Position numbers and translations under genes: made by a program. From Lichenicoccus sp964242335 (GTDB lineage Bacteria > Pseudomonadota > Alphaproteobacteria > Acetobacterales > Acetobacteraceae), in contig CAXTAY010000005.1 in the NCBI GenBank assembly GCA_964242335.1, positions 83,234-147,233 of the forward strand: 64,000 bases of DNA, written 5' to 3'. This document shows, piece after piece, positions 52,461 to 61,014 of this stretch (positions are counted from its first letter, which is position 1; each line of letters opens with the position of its first letter). A model generated the notes under the pieces. The model worked only from the letters and a program-made list of their open reading frames with translations. It had not been told where the DNA came from and searched no databases.

Positions 52461-52507
52461 CAGGCCAGGGCGTGGCCCAGGACCCGCCGGGGCCGCAGGC
52501 CCCGGAA
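52461..52507 (-). repeat. Dispersed palindromic repeat, copy E (reverse orientation)
   Basis: Read on the reverse strand: TTCCGGGGCC-TGC-GGCCCCGG, then GGGTCC-TGGGC-CAC-GCCC-TGG-CCTG. The first stem is intact, the second changed but still paired. It lies in the spacer between xseA and hss, just upstream of hss. Confidence 0.65.
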
Positions 52508-52548
52508 CGCTATTCTAGGGCCCGGATGGGCCTTGACCATCGCGGCCC

Positions 52549-54081
52549 TCAGAGGTCTAGCCGGTCCTGTGGTGCGGCGGCGGGCTCCGGCTCCGTCCGA
52601 GCCTGGCGCTCGCCGTCGGCGAAGCGCAGCCGGAACCGGGTGCCCGCCGGCAGTGCCGCGGCACGCGTCACCGGCTGGCCGCGCAGGTCGCGCACCATCG
52701 CGTAGCCGCGCGACAGCAGGCCGAGCGGGCTGCCGGACTCGAGGCGCGCGACCAGCCCGTCCAGGTGGGTGCGTCGCTCGCGCAGCCGCGACGCCGCCTC
52801 GGCCACGGCACGGCGCATCGCCGCGTGCAGGCGGCTGTCGGCGAGGGCCGCGCGGCCGCGCTGCGTCTCGATCAGGGCGCGCGGCACGTTCAGGTGACGC
52901 TCGGCGGTGATCAGCGTGGTGCGCCGGCGCGACACCAGCCGGGGCAGGGCGCTGCGCAGCTGGCTGCCGGCGAGCGCCACCTGGCTGCTGCGCGAGGCGA
53001 TCAGGGCGTGCGGCGAGGGCATGTGACGCTCCGCCGTCACCAGCCCGTTGCGCCGCGCCGCGAGCAGGTTGGGCAGCGCCATCGACAGGCGGTGGCCGCG
53101 ATCGTCCAGGCGCTGGCGCACCGTGCCGAGCAGGTTCGGCAGGTCCGGCAGGCCCCCGAGCGCACGGTTCAGGCGCAGCCGCCGGCTCTGCGTCATGTGC
53201 GCGAGCGCGCTCGCCAGTCGTGCCCCGCGATGCGCGAGGTCGGCCACCAGCTCCGCCCGCGCCGGCACCGCCAGCTCGGCGGCGGCGGTGGGCGTCGGCG
53301 CGCGGCGGTCCGAGACGTAGTCGATCAGCGTGGTGTCGGTCTCGTGCCCCACCGCCGAGATCAGCGGGATCCGGCAGGCCGCGACCGCGCGCAGCACCGC
53401 CTCGTCGTTGAAGGCCATCAGGTCCTCGAGGCTGCCGCCGCCGCGCGCCACGATCAGCACGTCGGCACGCGGGATGCCGCGGCTGCCGTCGATCGCGTCG
53501 AACCCGGCGATGGCGGCGGCGATGCGCGCCGCAGCACCCTCGCCCTGCACCGGCACCGGCCAGACCAGCAGCCGGCGCGGGAACCGTCGTGCGACGGTGG
53601 TGCGGATGTCGTGCAGCACCGCGCCCTGCGCCGAGGTGACGATGCCGACCACCTGCGGCAGGCCCGGCAGGGCGCGCTTGCGGTCGGCGTCGAACAGGCC
53701 CTCCTCGGCGAGACGCAGCCGCAGCCGCTCGATCCGCGCCAACAGCGCGCCCTCGCCCGCGTACTCCATCCGCTCGACGATCAGCTGGTACGAGGAGCGC
53801 TCGCCGTAGGAGGAGATCTTGCCGGTGGCGATCACCTCCAGCCCGTTCTCCGGCACCAGCCCGAGCCGCGACACGGTGCCGCGCCAGCACACGCCGGAGA
53901 TCTTGCCGCCCTCGTCCTTAAGCGAGAAATACAGGTGCCCGGACGGGTAGCGCTTGAACTCCGTGATCTCGCCGCGCACCCGCACCCGGCCGAACGAGCC
54001 CTCGAGCAGCCGCTTGATCGCCCCCGAGATCTCCGAGACCGAGAATTCCGGCAGGTTCGAGATCGGGCTGGGTGTATCCAT
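52549..54081 (-). CDS. xseA: Exodeoxyribonuclease VII large subunit
   Basis: 510 residues. With XseB forms ExoVII, which degrades single-stranded DNA. The N-terminal OB-fold (FSVSEISGAIKRLLEGSFGR, GHLYFSLKDEGGKISGVCWR) is followed by the catalytic domain (GIVTSAQGAVLHDIRTTVAR, VLIVARGGGSLEDLMAFNDE, SAVGHETDTTLIDYVSDRRA) and a long helical/coiled region (~290-450). LLSRGYAMVRD is the conserved C-terminal element. xseB is not in the window. Divergent from purD, with 65 bases between starts. Confidence 0.96.
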   Translation of the reverse strand: MDTPSPISNLPEFSVSEISGAIKRLLEGSFGRVRVRGEITEFKRYPSGHLYFSLKDEGGKISGVCWRGTVSRLGLVPENGLEVIATGKISSYGERSSYQLIVERMEYAGEGALLARIERLRLRLAEEGLFDADRKRALPGLPQVVGIVTSAQGAVLHDIRTTVARRFPRRLLVWPVPVQGEGAAARIAAAIAGFDAIDGSRGIPRADVLIVARGGGSLEDLMAFNDEAVLRAVAACRIPLISAVGHETDTTLIDYVSDRRAPTPTAAAELAVPARAELVADLAHRGARLASALAHMTQSRRLRLNRALGGLPDLPNLLGTVRQRLDDRGHRLSMALPNLLAARRNGLVTAERHMPSPHALIASRSSQVALAGSQLRSALPRLVSRRRTTLITAERHLNVPRALIETQRGRAALADSRLHAAMRRAVAEAASRLRERRTHLDGLVARLESGSPLGLLSRGYAMVRDLRGQPVTRAAALPAGTRFRLRFADGERQARTEPEPAAAPQDRLDL

Positions 54082-54146
54082 GCCGACAGGGTAGTCGAGA
54101 GCCCGGCCGCACTGCTACAGCCGAGCCGGCAACAAAGCGAGGCTGC

Positions 54147-55415
54147 ATGCGCGTCCTGCTGGTCGGCTCGGGAGGTCGGGAACACGCGCTGGCGGCGGCG
54201 CTCGCGGCCTCGCCGCTGCTGCAGCGGCTGTTCATCGCACCCGGCAACCCGGGCACCGCCGCCTTCGGGCACAACGTCCCGATCGAGGCGGACGATGTCG
54301 GCGTGCTGGTCGAGTACGCGCGCGCCCAGCGCATCGACCTGGTGCTGCCCGGTCCCGAGGCGTCGCTGGTGGCGGGACTGGCCGACGCCTGCGCCGCCGC
54401 CGGCATCGCCTGCGCCGGGCCGAGTGCCGCCGCGGCACGGCTGGAAGCCAGCAAGAGCTTCACCAAGCAGGTCTGCGAGGCGGCCGGGATCGCCACCGCG
54501 CGCTGGGAGCGCTTCACCGACGCGCCTTCCGCGCTCGCCTTCGTGCGGCTGCGCGGCGCGCCGATCGTGATCAAGGCCGACGGGCTGGCCGGCGGCAAGG
54601 GTGTGGTGGTGGCCGCGACCCTGGCCGAGGCGGAAGCCGCCATCGATGCGCTGATGCGGCAGCCGGACGCCGTCGTGGTGATCGAGGAGTGCCTCGAGGG
54701 CGAGGAGCTGTCGCTGTTCGCGCTCTGCGACGGCGCGGACGCGGTGCTGATCGGCGCCGCCCAGGACCACAAGCGTGTCGGCGAGGACGACACCGGCGCC
54801 AACACCGGCGGCATGGGGGCGATCTCGCCGCCGCCCGGCTTCGACCGCGCGTCGCAGCAGCGGGCCCTCGACCTGTTCATCCGCCCGGCGCTGGCGGAGC
54901 TGGTGCGGCGCGGCACCCCGTTCCGCGGCGTGCTGTTCGCCGGCCTGATGCGTACCGCCCAGGGGCTGCGGCTGATCGAGTACAACGTGCGCTTCGGCGA
55001 TCCCGAGGCGCAGGCGCTGCTGATGCGTCTGCACTCCGACCTGCTGCCGGCGCTGGCGGCGATGTGCGAGGGGCGGCTCGCGGAGTGCGACCTGCAGTTC
55101 TCCGACGAGGCGGCGATCGCGGTCGTGCTGGCCGGGCGCGGCTACCCGGGCAGCCCGGCCACCGGCGGCGCCATCGCCGGCCTCGAGCAGGCCGGGCAGA
55201 TCGCCGGCGTGCGCATCTTCCAGGCCGCCACCCGACTGGACCGGGACGGCGTCCTGCGCGGCGACGGCGGCCGCGTGCTCACCGTCTGCGCCGCGGCACC
55301 GCGGCTGATCGATGCGCGCGACGCCGCCTACGCCGCGATCGCCCGCATCGACTGGCCGGACGGGATCTGGCGGCGCGATATCGGCGTGCGCGCGCTGAGG
55401 GAGCAGGACCGATGA
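54147..55415 (+). CDS. purD: Phosphoribosylamine-glycine ligase
   Basis: 422 residues. ATP-grasp enzyme making GAR in purine synthesis. MRVLLVGSGGREHALAAALA start, GPEASLVAGLADAC, the ATP loop KADGLAGGKGVVVAATLAEA, QDHKRVGEDDTGANTGGMGA and the metal site RLIEYNVRFGDPEAQALL. The stop overlaps the ATG of the next gene (ATGA). Next to xseA, an arrangement often seen in alphaproteobacteria. Confidence 0.97.
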   Translation: MRVLLVGSGGREHALAAALAASPLLQRLFIAPGNPGTAAFGHNVPIEADDVGVLVEYARAQRIDLVLPGPEASLVAGLADACAAAGIACAGPSAAAARLEASKSFTKQVCEAAGIATARWERFTDAPSALAFVRLRGAPIVIKADGLAGGKGVVVAATLAEAEAAIDALMRQPDAVVVIEECLEGEELSLFALCDGADAVLIGAAQDHKRVGEDDTGANTGGMGAISPPPGFDRASQQRALDLFIRPALAELVRRGTPFRGVLFAGLMRTAQGLRLIEYNVRFGDPEAQALLMRLHSDLLPALAAMCEGRLAECDLQFSDEAAIAVVLAGRGYPGSPATGGAIAGLEQAGQIAGVRIFQAATRLDRDGVLRGDGGRVLTVCAAAPRLIDARDAAYAAIARIDWPDGIWRRDIGVRALREQDR

Positions 55416-56248
55416 GCAAGCTGTCGATCAGCCGCGACACCAGGCTGTGCATGTCGCTGGCGGCGCGCCCGGGCCGGTTCGGCACCCGTTTCCACAACCA
55501 CCTCTACGAGGCGCTGGACCTCGACTTCGTCTACAAGGCGTTCCGGCCGCTCGACCTCGCCGCCGCGATCGCCGGCATGCGCTCGCTCGGCGTGCGCGGC
55601 TGCGGCGTGTCGATGCCGTTCAAGGAGGCCTGCATCCCGATGCTGGACCGGCTCGACGCGTCGGCGCGCGCGATCGGCTCGGTGAACACCATCGTCAACG
55701 AGGACGGCGTCCTGCACGCCTACAACACCGACTACATCGCGGTGCAGCGGCTGGTGGGGGAGGGCGGGGTCGATCCCGAGACGCCGTTCGTGCTGCGCGG
55801 CAGCGGCGGCATGGCCAAGGCGATGGCCTGCGCGCTGCGCGACTGCGGCTTCAGCCGCGGCACCATCGTGGCCCGCAACGAGGCCGCCGGGCGGGCGCTC
55901 GCCGGCAGGCTCGGCTACGTCTGGAGCGACGCACCGGGAGATGCCCGCCCGGCGATGCTGGTCAACGCCACGCCGATCGGCATGCAGGGCGGCCCGGAGG
56001 CCGACGACGCGGCGTTCGATGAAGCGACGGTCGAGGCGGCAGAGGTGATCGTCGACGCCGTCGCGCTGCCCTCGGAGACCAGGCTGGTCCGCGCCGCACG
56101 CGCGCTCGGCAAGCGGGTCGTCACCGGCGCCGAGATCCAGACCGTGCAGGCGCTGGAGCAGTTCATCCTCTATACCGGGATCACCCCGAACCCGGACCAG
56201 GTCGCGGCGGCGGCCGCCTTCGCCGGAGCACCGGCAGCCCCTCGATGA
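55412..56248 (+). CDS. Shikimate dehydrogenase-like protein (HI0607 type)
   Basis: 278 residues. AroE fold, but the N-terminal substrate motif reads DTRLCMSLAARPGRFGTRFH, the pattern of the HI0607/SdhL subfamily. Catalytic Lys71 (VSMPFKEA), Asn92 (SVNTIV) and Asp107 (YNTDY) are kept; the NAD(P) loop is RGSGGMAKAMACAL. HI0607-type enzymes oxidise shikimate poorly in vitro and their true role is unclear. Overlaps purD and nagB by four bases each, so it is co-expressed with them. The housekeeping aroE is probably elsewhere. Confidence 0.88.
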   Translation: MSKLSISRDTRLCMSLAARPGRFGTRFHNHLYEALDLDFVYKAFRPLDLAAAIAGMRSLGVRGCGVSMPFKEACIPMLDRLDASARAIGSVNTIVNEDGVLHAYNTDYIAVQRLVGEGGVDPETPFVLRGSGGMAKAMACALRDCGFSRGTIVARNEAAGRALAGRLGYVWSDAPGDARPAMLVNATPIGMQGGPEADDAAFDEATVEAAEVIVDAVALPSETRLVRAARALGKRVVTGAEIQTVQALEQFILYTGITPNPDQVAAAAAFAGAPAAPR

Positions 56249-57015
56249 GGCCCGTCGTGCGGTCGGACGCGGCCGCCGCCGCCGGCCATGCGGCGGCGCT
56301 GATCGCGCGGCGCCTGCGCGCCGAGCCGGACATCGTGCTGGGCCTCGCCACCGGCCGCACCATGGAGCCGGTCTATGCCGAGCTGGTGCGTCTGCACCGG
56401 CAGCAGGCGCTCGACTTCGCGCGCTGCCGCTGTTTCAACCTCGACGAGTACGTGGGGCTCGATGCGGCGGATCCGCAGTCCTATCGCGGCTTCATGGACC
56501 GCCACCTGTTCTCGCAGGTCAACGTTGCGTCCGGCCATACCCGGCTGCCCGACGGCGCGCAGGCCGACCTCGCCGCGGAAGCCGCGCGCTACGAGGCCGC
56601 CATACGCGACGCGGGCGGGATCGGTCTGCAGCTGCTCGGCATCGGCGAGACCGGCCATATCGGCTTCAACGAGCCGGGCTCCCCGCTCGACTCGCGCACC
56701 CGCGAGGTGGTCCTGACCGCGCGCACCCGGGAGCAGAACGCCGCGATGTTCGGCGGCCGCGCCGAGGACGTCCCGTCACGCGCCCTGACCATGGGGGTCG
56801 GCACCATCCTGGAGGCGCGCGAGATCCTGCTGCTGGTGACCGGTGCGTCGAAGGCGGCGATGCTGGCCCGGGCACTGCAGGGGCCGGTCACGCCCGCGGT
56901 CACCGCCTCGGCGCTGCGGACCCACCCGTGCTGCACGGTGGTCGCCGATGAGGCCGCGGCGGCGGAACTGCGCGAACGCGCCCGCGACGAGCCGGAGCTG
57001 CCGCCGCGTCGGTGA
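56245..57015 (+). CDS. nagB: Glucosamine-6-phosphate deaminase family protein
   Basis: 256 residues. NagB converts glucosamine 6-phosphate to fructose 6-phosphate and ammonia. Motifs: LGLATGRTMEPVYAELVRLH, FNLDEYVGL with Asp67, GIGETGHIGFNEPGSPLDSR with His138 and Glu143, and LTMGVGTILEAREILLLVTG. At position 136, where ring opening usually uses Asp or Asn, this protein has Thr. The E-T-G-H variant may occur in related bacteria. Overlaps the gene before by ATGA. The function as true NagB is likely but the active-site change leaves a doubt. Confidence 0.85.
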   Translation: MRPVVRSDAAAAAGHAAALIARRLRAEPDIVLGLATGRTMEPVYAELVRLHRQQALDFARCRCFNLDEYVGLDAADPQSYRGFMDRHLFSQVNVASGHTRLPDGAQADLAAEAARYEAAIRDAGGIGLQLLGIGETGHIGFNEPGSPLDSRTREVVLTARTREQNAAMFGGRAEDVPSRALTMGVGTILEAREILLLVTGASKAAMLARALQGPVTPAVTASALRTHPCCTVVADEAAAAELRERARDEPELPPRR

Positions 57016-57060
57016 GCGACGCGCGGGCCCGGGGAGCATGACCGCGGCGTGCCGCGCGGC

Positions 57061-57438
57061 TCACAGATGCAGCCGCGCGCTCTGGGCGGAACGGTCGTAC
57101 TTGGACCCGGTGGCGACGACCAGGCCGAGCTGCTCGCCGAAGCATTGCAGCGACTTCTCGCCGCCAGCCGGCAGCGGGATCTGCCGGATCTTGCAGTGCA
57201 GGATCAGCGCCGCCGCCAGCGTGGGGCCCTCGATGACGACGTCCTGCTGCGGCCCGTCGGCGGTGTCGGGCGCGATCGTGATGCGGAAGCGGACCGCCCC
57301 GCCCGTCCCGGTGGCCTCGGCCGCGCAGTGCAGCACCGTGCCCCTCGGGTGCGACTGCTGCGACCGGCGATAGTATTCCTTGACCGCGTGCACCACTTCC
57401 GCCGGTCGAAACAGCACGTGGCGTATCTCCGAGGGCAT
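57061..57438 (-). CDS. Conserved hypothetical protein
   Basis: 125 residues. N terminus MPSEIRHVLFRPAEVVHAVK, middle AVRFRITIAPDTADGPQQDV with VIEGPTLAAALILHC (mixed alpha/beta), ending in a basic tail. No signal peptide or membrane helix. Short soluble protein; I do not recognise a named domain, though similar proteins seem to occur in related bacteria. Convergent with nagB. The ATG at 57438 follows a GGAGG (on the reverse strand CAGGAGGCGG), supporting the start. Confidence 0.7.
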   Translation of the reverse strand: MPSEIRHVLFRPAEVVHAVKEYYRRSQQSHPRGTVLHCAAEATGTGGAVRFRITIAPDTADGPQQDVVIEGPTLAAALILHCKIRQIPLPAGGEKSLQCFGEQLGLVVATGSKYDRSAQSARLHL

Positions 57439-57522
57439 GTCCGCCTCCTGTGACGGAGCGGACGATACGCCTACTTGGTTGATGATTCACTTACGGCTGA
57501 TGGCGCCGTCGGGAAGCGGCAG

Positions 57523-57646
57523 GCAGGCAAGGGCTTTGCCCTTGACCCACTGGGGCCGGAGGCCCCAGACCCCGGTTCCTCAGCTGATGGATTTCAAAGG
57601 CGTCGCCTTTGATGGGGTTCAAGGGGCAGAGCCCCTTGCTCCTGCC
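57523..57646 (-). repeat. Dispersed palindromic repeat, copy F (complete composite, reverse orientation)
   Basis: On the reverse strand: CAAGGGGC-TCT-GCCCCTTG, AAAGGC-GAC-GCCTTT, then GGGGTCT-GGGGCC-TCC-GGCCCC-AG and AAGGGC-AAA-GCCCTT-GCCTGC. All four stems are fully paired. It lies 13 bases beyond the end of the aldo/keto reductase gene and could serve as its transcript end. Confidence 0.8.
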
Positions 57647-57659
57647 TTCTGCGATCCCG

Positions 57660-58685
57660 CTATACCGGGGTCGGATTGCGCTCGCTGAAGCCGCTCTGGT
57701 GCCAGTACGGGTAGGGCAGCGTGACCGTGCTCGCCGCGTCCAGTGCCGCGACCTGCTCGGCGGTCAGGTTCCAGCCCACCGCGCCCAGGTTCTGCACCAG
57801 CTGCTCCTCGTTGCGCGCGCCGATGATGACGTTCGCCACCGTGGGTCGCTGCAGCAGCCAGTTCAGCGCGATCTGCGGCACGCTCTTGCCGGTCTGCTCG
57901 GCGATGCGGTCGATCGCGTCGACCACCTTGAACACGTGCTCGTCCGGCACCGGCGGTCCCATGTCGGCGGTCTTGTGCAGCCGCGAGCCGGCAGGCAGCG
58001 GCTGACCGCGCCGTATCTTGCCGGTCAGCCGGCCCCAGCCGAGCGGGCTCCAGACCACCGCGCCGACGCCCTGCTCTAGGCCGAGCGGCATAAGCTCCCA
58101 CTCGTAGTCCCGTCCGATCAGCGAGTAGTAGGTCTGGTTGGCGACGTAGCGCGCGAGGTTGTAGCGCTCCGAGATGCTGAGCGATTTCATCAGGTGCCAG
58201 CCGGAGAAGTTGGACACGCCGACATAGCGGATCTTGCCCGCCCGTACCAGGTCGTCCAGCGCGGTCAGGGTCTCCTCGGCCGGCGTCTTGGCGTCGAAGC
58301 CGTGCAGCTGGAACAGGTCGATATAGTCGGTGCCGAGGCGCCTGAGCGCGCGCTCCGCCGCCTGGATCAGGTGGTGGCGCGAGGAGCCGACATCGTTCGG
58401 CTCGTCGGAGCTGCGGAAGGTCGCCTTGGTCGAGATGATCACCTTGTCGCGGCGGCCCCGGATCGCCCCACCGAGGATCTCCTCGGCGGCGCCCGCGGAG
58501 TAGATGTCGGCGCTGTCGAACATGGTGAGGCCGTGCTCGAGGCAGACATCGACCAGGCGGGTGGCGCCCTGGACGTCGGTGTCGCCCCAGGCGCGGAAGA
58601 ACTCGTTGGAGCCGCCGAAGGTGCCGGTGCCCAGGCTCAGCACCGGCACCTTGAAGCCGGAGCGGCCGAGATGTCTGTATTCCAT
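57660..58685 (-). CDS. Aldo/keto reductase
   Basis: 341 residues. TIM-barrel NADPH oxidoreductase. MEYRHLGRSGFKVPVLSLGT start; catalytic tetrad Asp-Tyr-Lys-His visible in MFDSADIYSAGAAEEILGGA, KVIISTKATF and YIDLFQLHGFDAKTPAEETL; GKIRYVGVSNFSGWHL and QRPTVANVIIGARNEEQLVQ (cofactor end) are typical of the AKR7/tas-like group. Substrate unknown. Divergent from the PLP enzyme gene, 106 bases apart; a longer frame to 58829 crosses that promoter region. Start ATG at 58685. Confidence 0.92.
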   Translation of the reverse strand: MEYRHLGRSGFKVPVLSLGTGTFGGSNEFFRAWGDTDVQGATRLVDVCLEHGLTMFDSADIYSAGAAEEILGGAIRGRRDKVIISTKATFRSSDEPNDVGSSRHHLIQAAERALRRLGTDYIDLFQLHGFDAKTPAEETLTALDDLVRAGKIRYVGVSNFSGWHLMKSLSISERYNLARYVANQTYYSLIGRDYEWELMPLGLEQGVGAVVWSPLGWGRLTGKIRRGQPLPAGSRLHKTADMGPPVPDEHVFKVVDAIDRIAEQTGKSVPQIALNWLLQRPTVANVIIGARNEEQLVQNLGAVGWNLTAEQVAALDAASTVTLPYPYWHQSGFSERNPTPV

Positions 58686-58791
58686 GGTTCTTCCTTCGCC
58701 CGAGGCGTCCGAGCACGCAGCTCTGAACAGAATTCTCAACCATGACGCCTCGGGCGCCCTATGGTTCAGGCCGCGCGCGGAGGCATCGAGC

Positions 58792-60084
58792 ATGGCCGAA
58801 GACAAGAGCCGACACACACACCTGACCACGCCTGCCGGCGAGCATCGCCTGCACCCCGAGACCCTGATGCTGGGCTACGGCTACGATCCCGCGCTGTCCG
58901 AGGGTGCGGTCAAGCCGCCGGTGTTCCTGACCTCCACCTTCGTGTTCCGCTCGGCCGAGGAGGGGCGGGACTATTTCGACGTGGTGGCGGGGCGGCGCGA
59001 GGTGCCTGCCGGGGGCGCCGGGCTGGTCTATAGCCGGTTCAACCACCCGAACGCCGAGATCGCCGAGGACCGGCTGGCGATCCAGGAGGGTGCCGAGGCC
59101 GGCCTGCTGTTCAGTGCGGGCATGTCGGCGATCGCCACCACGATCCTGGCCTATGCGCGTCCGGGCGACGCGATCCTGCACAGCCAGCCGCTCTATGGCG
59201 GCACCGAGACCCTGCTGGTGCGCACGCTGGCCAATTACGGCATGGCGGCGGAGGGCTTCACCGACGGGCTGGATGCCGGCGCCATCGACGCCGCCGCCGC
59301 CCGAGCCGCGGCGCGCGGGCGGGTCAGCGTGATCCTGGTGGAGACGCCGTCCAACCCGCTGAACTCGCTGGTCGACCTGTCGCTGGTCGCGGCCCTCCGC
59401 GACCGGCTGGCGGCGTCGCAGGGGCACGCGCCGCTGATCCTGTGCGACAACACCATGCTGGGGCCGATCTTCCAGGCGCCGCTGCGCTTCGGCGTCGACA
59501 TCGTGGTCTACTCGCTGACCAAATATATCGGCGGCCACAGCGACCTGGTCGGCGGTGCCGCGCTGGGCAGCAAGGCCGCGCTGCGGCCGGTGCGGACGCT
59601 GCGCAGCGCGATCGGCACCGGGCTAGATCCGCACTCCTGCTGGATGGTCGGGCGCTCGCTGGAGACGCTGTCGCTGCGCATGCGCGAGGCCGCGCGCAAC
59701 GCCGAGATGGTGGCCAACTTCCTCGCGCTGCATCCGCGGGTGCGTCGCGTGCACGCGCTGAACCTGCTGCGCGAGCACGAGCCGGCCGCCTCGGTGCACG
59801 CGCGCCAGGCGACCGGCGCCGGCTCGACCTTCAGCATCGTCATCGAGGGCGGCATCGAGGAGGCGTTCCGGGTGCTCAACCGGCTGCGCATCTTCAAGCT
59901 CGCGGTGAGCCTCGGCGGGACGGAGTCGCTGGCCAGCCATCCCGCCTCGACCACCCACTCGGGAGTGCCCGCCGCGGTGCGCGCCCAGGCCGGCGTGACC
60001 GACGGGCTGATCCGGCTCAGCATCGGCATCGAGAACGCCGAGGACCTGATCGCCGACCTCAGCCAGGCGCTGGCGGACCCGTAG
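58792..60084 (+). CDS. Cys/Met-metabolism PLP enzyme (cystathionine gamma-synthase/lyase family)
   Basis: 430 residues from ATG 58792 (GGAGG nine bases upstream). PLP lysine Lys244 in VVYSLTKYIGGHSDLVGG; SAGMSAIATTILAYARPGDA, VETPSNPLNSLVDLSLVAAL and ILCDNTMLGPIFQAPLRFG are the family motifs; GGTESLASHPASTTHSGVP is the C-terminal substrate loop. The residues AHA-like T-F-x-F-x-S at LTSTFVF and the acidic long insert (RREVPAGGAGLVYSRFNHPN) fit a methionine gamma-lyase-like clade. Exact reaction (cystathionine gamma-synthase, beta/gamma-lyase or methionine gamma-lyase) not resolved. No SAM riboswitch is evident upstream. Confidence 0.88.
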   Translation: MAEDKSRHTHLTTPAGEHRLHPETLMLGYGYDPALSEGAVKPPVFLTSTFVFRSAEEGRDYFDVVAGRREVPAGGAGLVYSRFNHPNAEIAEDRLAIQEGAEAGLLFSAGMSAIATTILAYARPGDAILHSQPLYGGTETLLVRTLANYGMAAEGFTDGLDAGAIDAAAARAAARGRVSVILVETPSNPLNSLVDLSLVAALRDRLAASQGHAPLILCDNTMLGPIFQAPLRFGVDIVVYSLTKYIGGHSDLVGGAALGSKAALRPVRTLRSAIGTGLDPHSCWMVGRSLETLSLRMREAARNAEMVANFLALHPRVRRVHALNLLREHEPAASVHARQATGAGSTFSIVIEGGIEEAFRVLNRLRIFKLAVSLGGTESLASHPASTTHSGVPAAVRAQAGVTDGLIRLSIGIENAEDLIADLSQALADP

Positions 60085-60140
60085 CGCCGACGGCGGCCGG
60101 CCCAGGCGAGGTGCGCGAGGGCGGGTGGCAGACAAGGCAC

Positions 60141-60256
60141 GGCAAGGGGCTTCGCCCTTGAACCCCATAAAAGGCTGAGCCTTTAAGATCGGTTCTCTAT
60201 TGATCGGGGTCTGGGGCCTCCGGCCCCAGTGGGTCAAGGGCGAAGCCCTTGCCTGC
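60141..60256 (+). repeat. Dispersed palindromic repeat, copy G (complete composite)
   Basis: GCAAGGGGC-TTC-GCCCTTG (one base short), TAAAAGGC-TGA-GCCTTTAA, a 20-base spacer, then GGGGTCT-GGGGCC-TCC-GGCCCC-AG and AAGGGC-GAA-GCCCTT-GCCTGC. It fills most of the spacer between the PLP enzyme gene and gmk; the remaining ~90 bases before gmk show nothing I can name. Confidence 0.8.
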
Positions 60257-60342
60257 TCCGGCGGTTCGCAGACGCGCCCACGGCTGCTAGAAGCGGCGGC
60301 GGTCCCGCCCTTCCCGGAGGCCGCCTGTCGAGGATCGAGCGG

Positions 60343-61014
60343 ATGGCGGCCGAGCAGATGGCGCAACAACCGGCCGGGCGGCGCGGCGTCTGCCTGGTGA
60401 TCTCGGCACCTTCCGGCGCCGGCAAGAGCACCATCGCCAACGCGCTGCGCGGCTCCGAGCCGGAACTCAGGCATTCGGTCAGCGTCACCACCCGCGCGCC
60501 GCGCGCCGGCGAGCTCGAGGGGGTGCACTACTACTACCGCAGCAACGACGAGTTCGACGCGATGGCGCAGTCGGGCGCGCTGCTGGAGTGGGCGACCGTG
60601 TTCGGGCGCGGCTACGGCACGCCGCGCGCGCCGGTCGAGGCCTGGCTCGCCTCCGGACGCGACATGGTGTTCGACATCGACTGGCAGGGACACCGCCAGA
60701 TCCGCGCAGCACTGCCGCGCGACGTGGTCAGCCTGTTCGTGCTGCCGCCCTCGCTCGACGTGCTGGAGCAGCGCCTGCGTGCGCGCGCCGCCGACGACGG
60801 CGAGGAGATCGCCCGCCGCATGCGCGCCGCGTGCGACGAGATCGCGCACTGGCACGAGTTCGACCACGTCATCGTCAACGCAGATCTCGACCGCTCGGTC
60901 GGCGAGGCGCGCGCGGTGCTGCACGCGGCGCGCCTGAGCACGCCGCGGCAGCTCGGGATGCCGGCGCTGGTGGCAGGCTTCGCGGCACCCGGCGCGGCCG
61001 ACGGCGCGTCATGA
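60343..61014 (+). CDS. gmk: Guanylate kinase
   Basis: 223 residues. Phosphorylates GMP to GDP. P-loop SAPSGAGKST at 21-30; GMP-site SVSVTTRAPRAGELEGVHYY and FGRGYGTPRAPVEAWLASGR; MVFDIDWQGHRQIR holds the second nucleotide motif. The ATG at 60343 (GAGG nearby) is preferred; ATG 60358 would lose five residues. It overlaps hldE by ATGA, linking nucleotide supply to LPS heptose synthesis genes only by transcription. Confidence 0.95.
   Translation: MAAEQMAQQPAGRRGVCLVISAPSGAGKSTIANALRGSEPELRHSVSVTTRAPRAGELEGVHYYYRSNDEFDAMAQSGALLEWATVFGRGYGTPRAPVEAWLASGRDMVFDIDWQGHRQIRAALPRDVVSLFVLPPSLDVLEQRLRARAADDGEEIARRMRAACDEIAHWHEFDHVIVNADLDRSVGEARAVLHAARLSTPRQLGMPALVAGFAAPGAADGAS

Noticed and set aside
57380..57688. 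ORFs containing WGRRPQTP-like peptides (also near 412-1311, 59623-60924, 60200-60400)
   Set aside because: These peptides are translations of the palindromic repeat, not genes; they appear in several frames and always coincide with repeat copies.
58686..58791. SAM riboswitch upstream of the Cys/Met PLP enzyme
   Set aside because: The spacer is 106 bases and shows no SAM-I or SAM-II landmarks that I can recognise.
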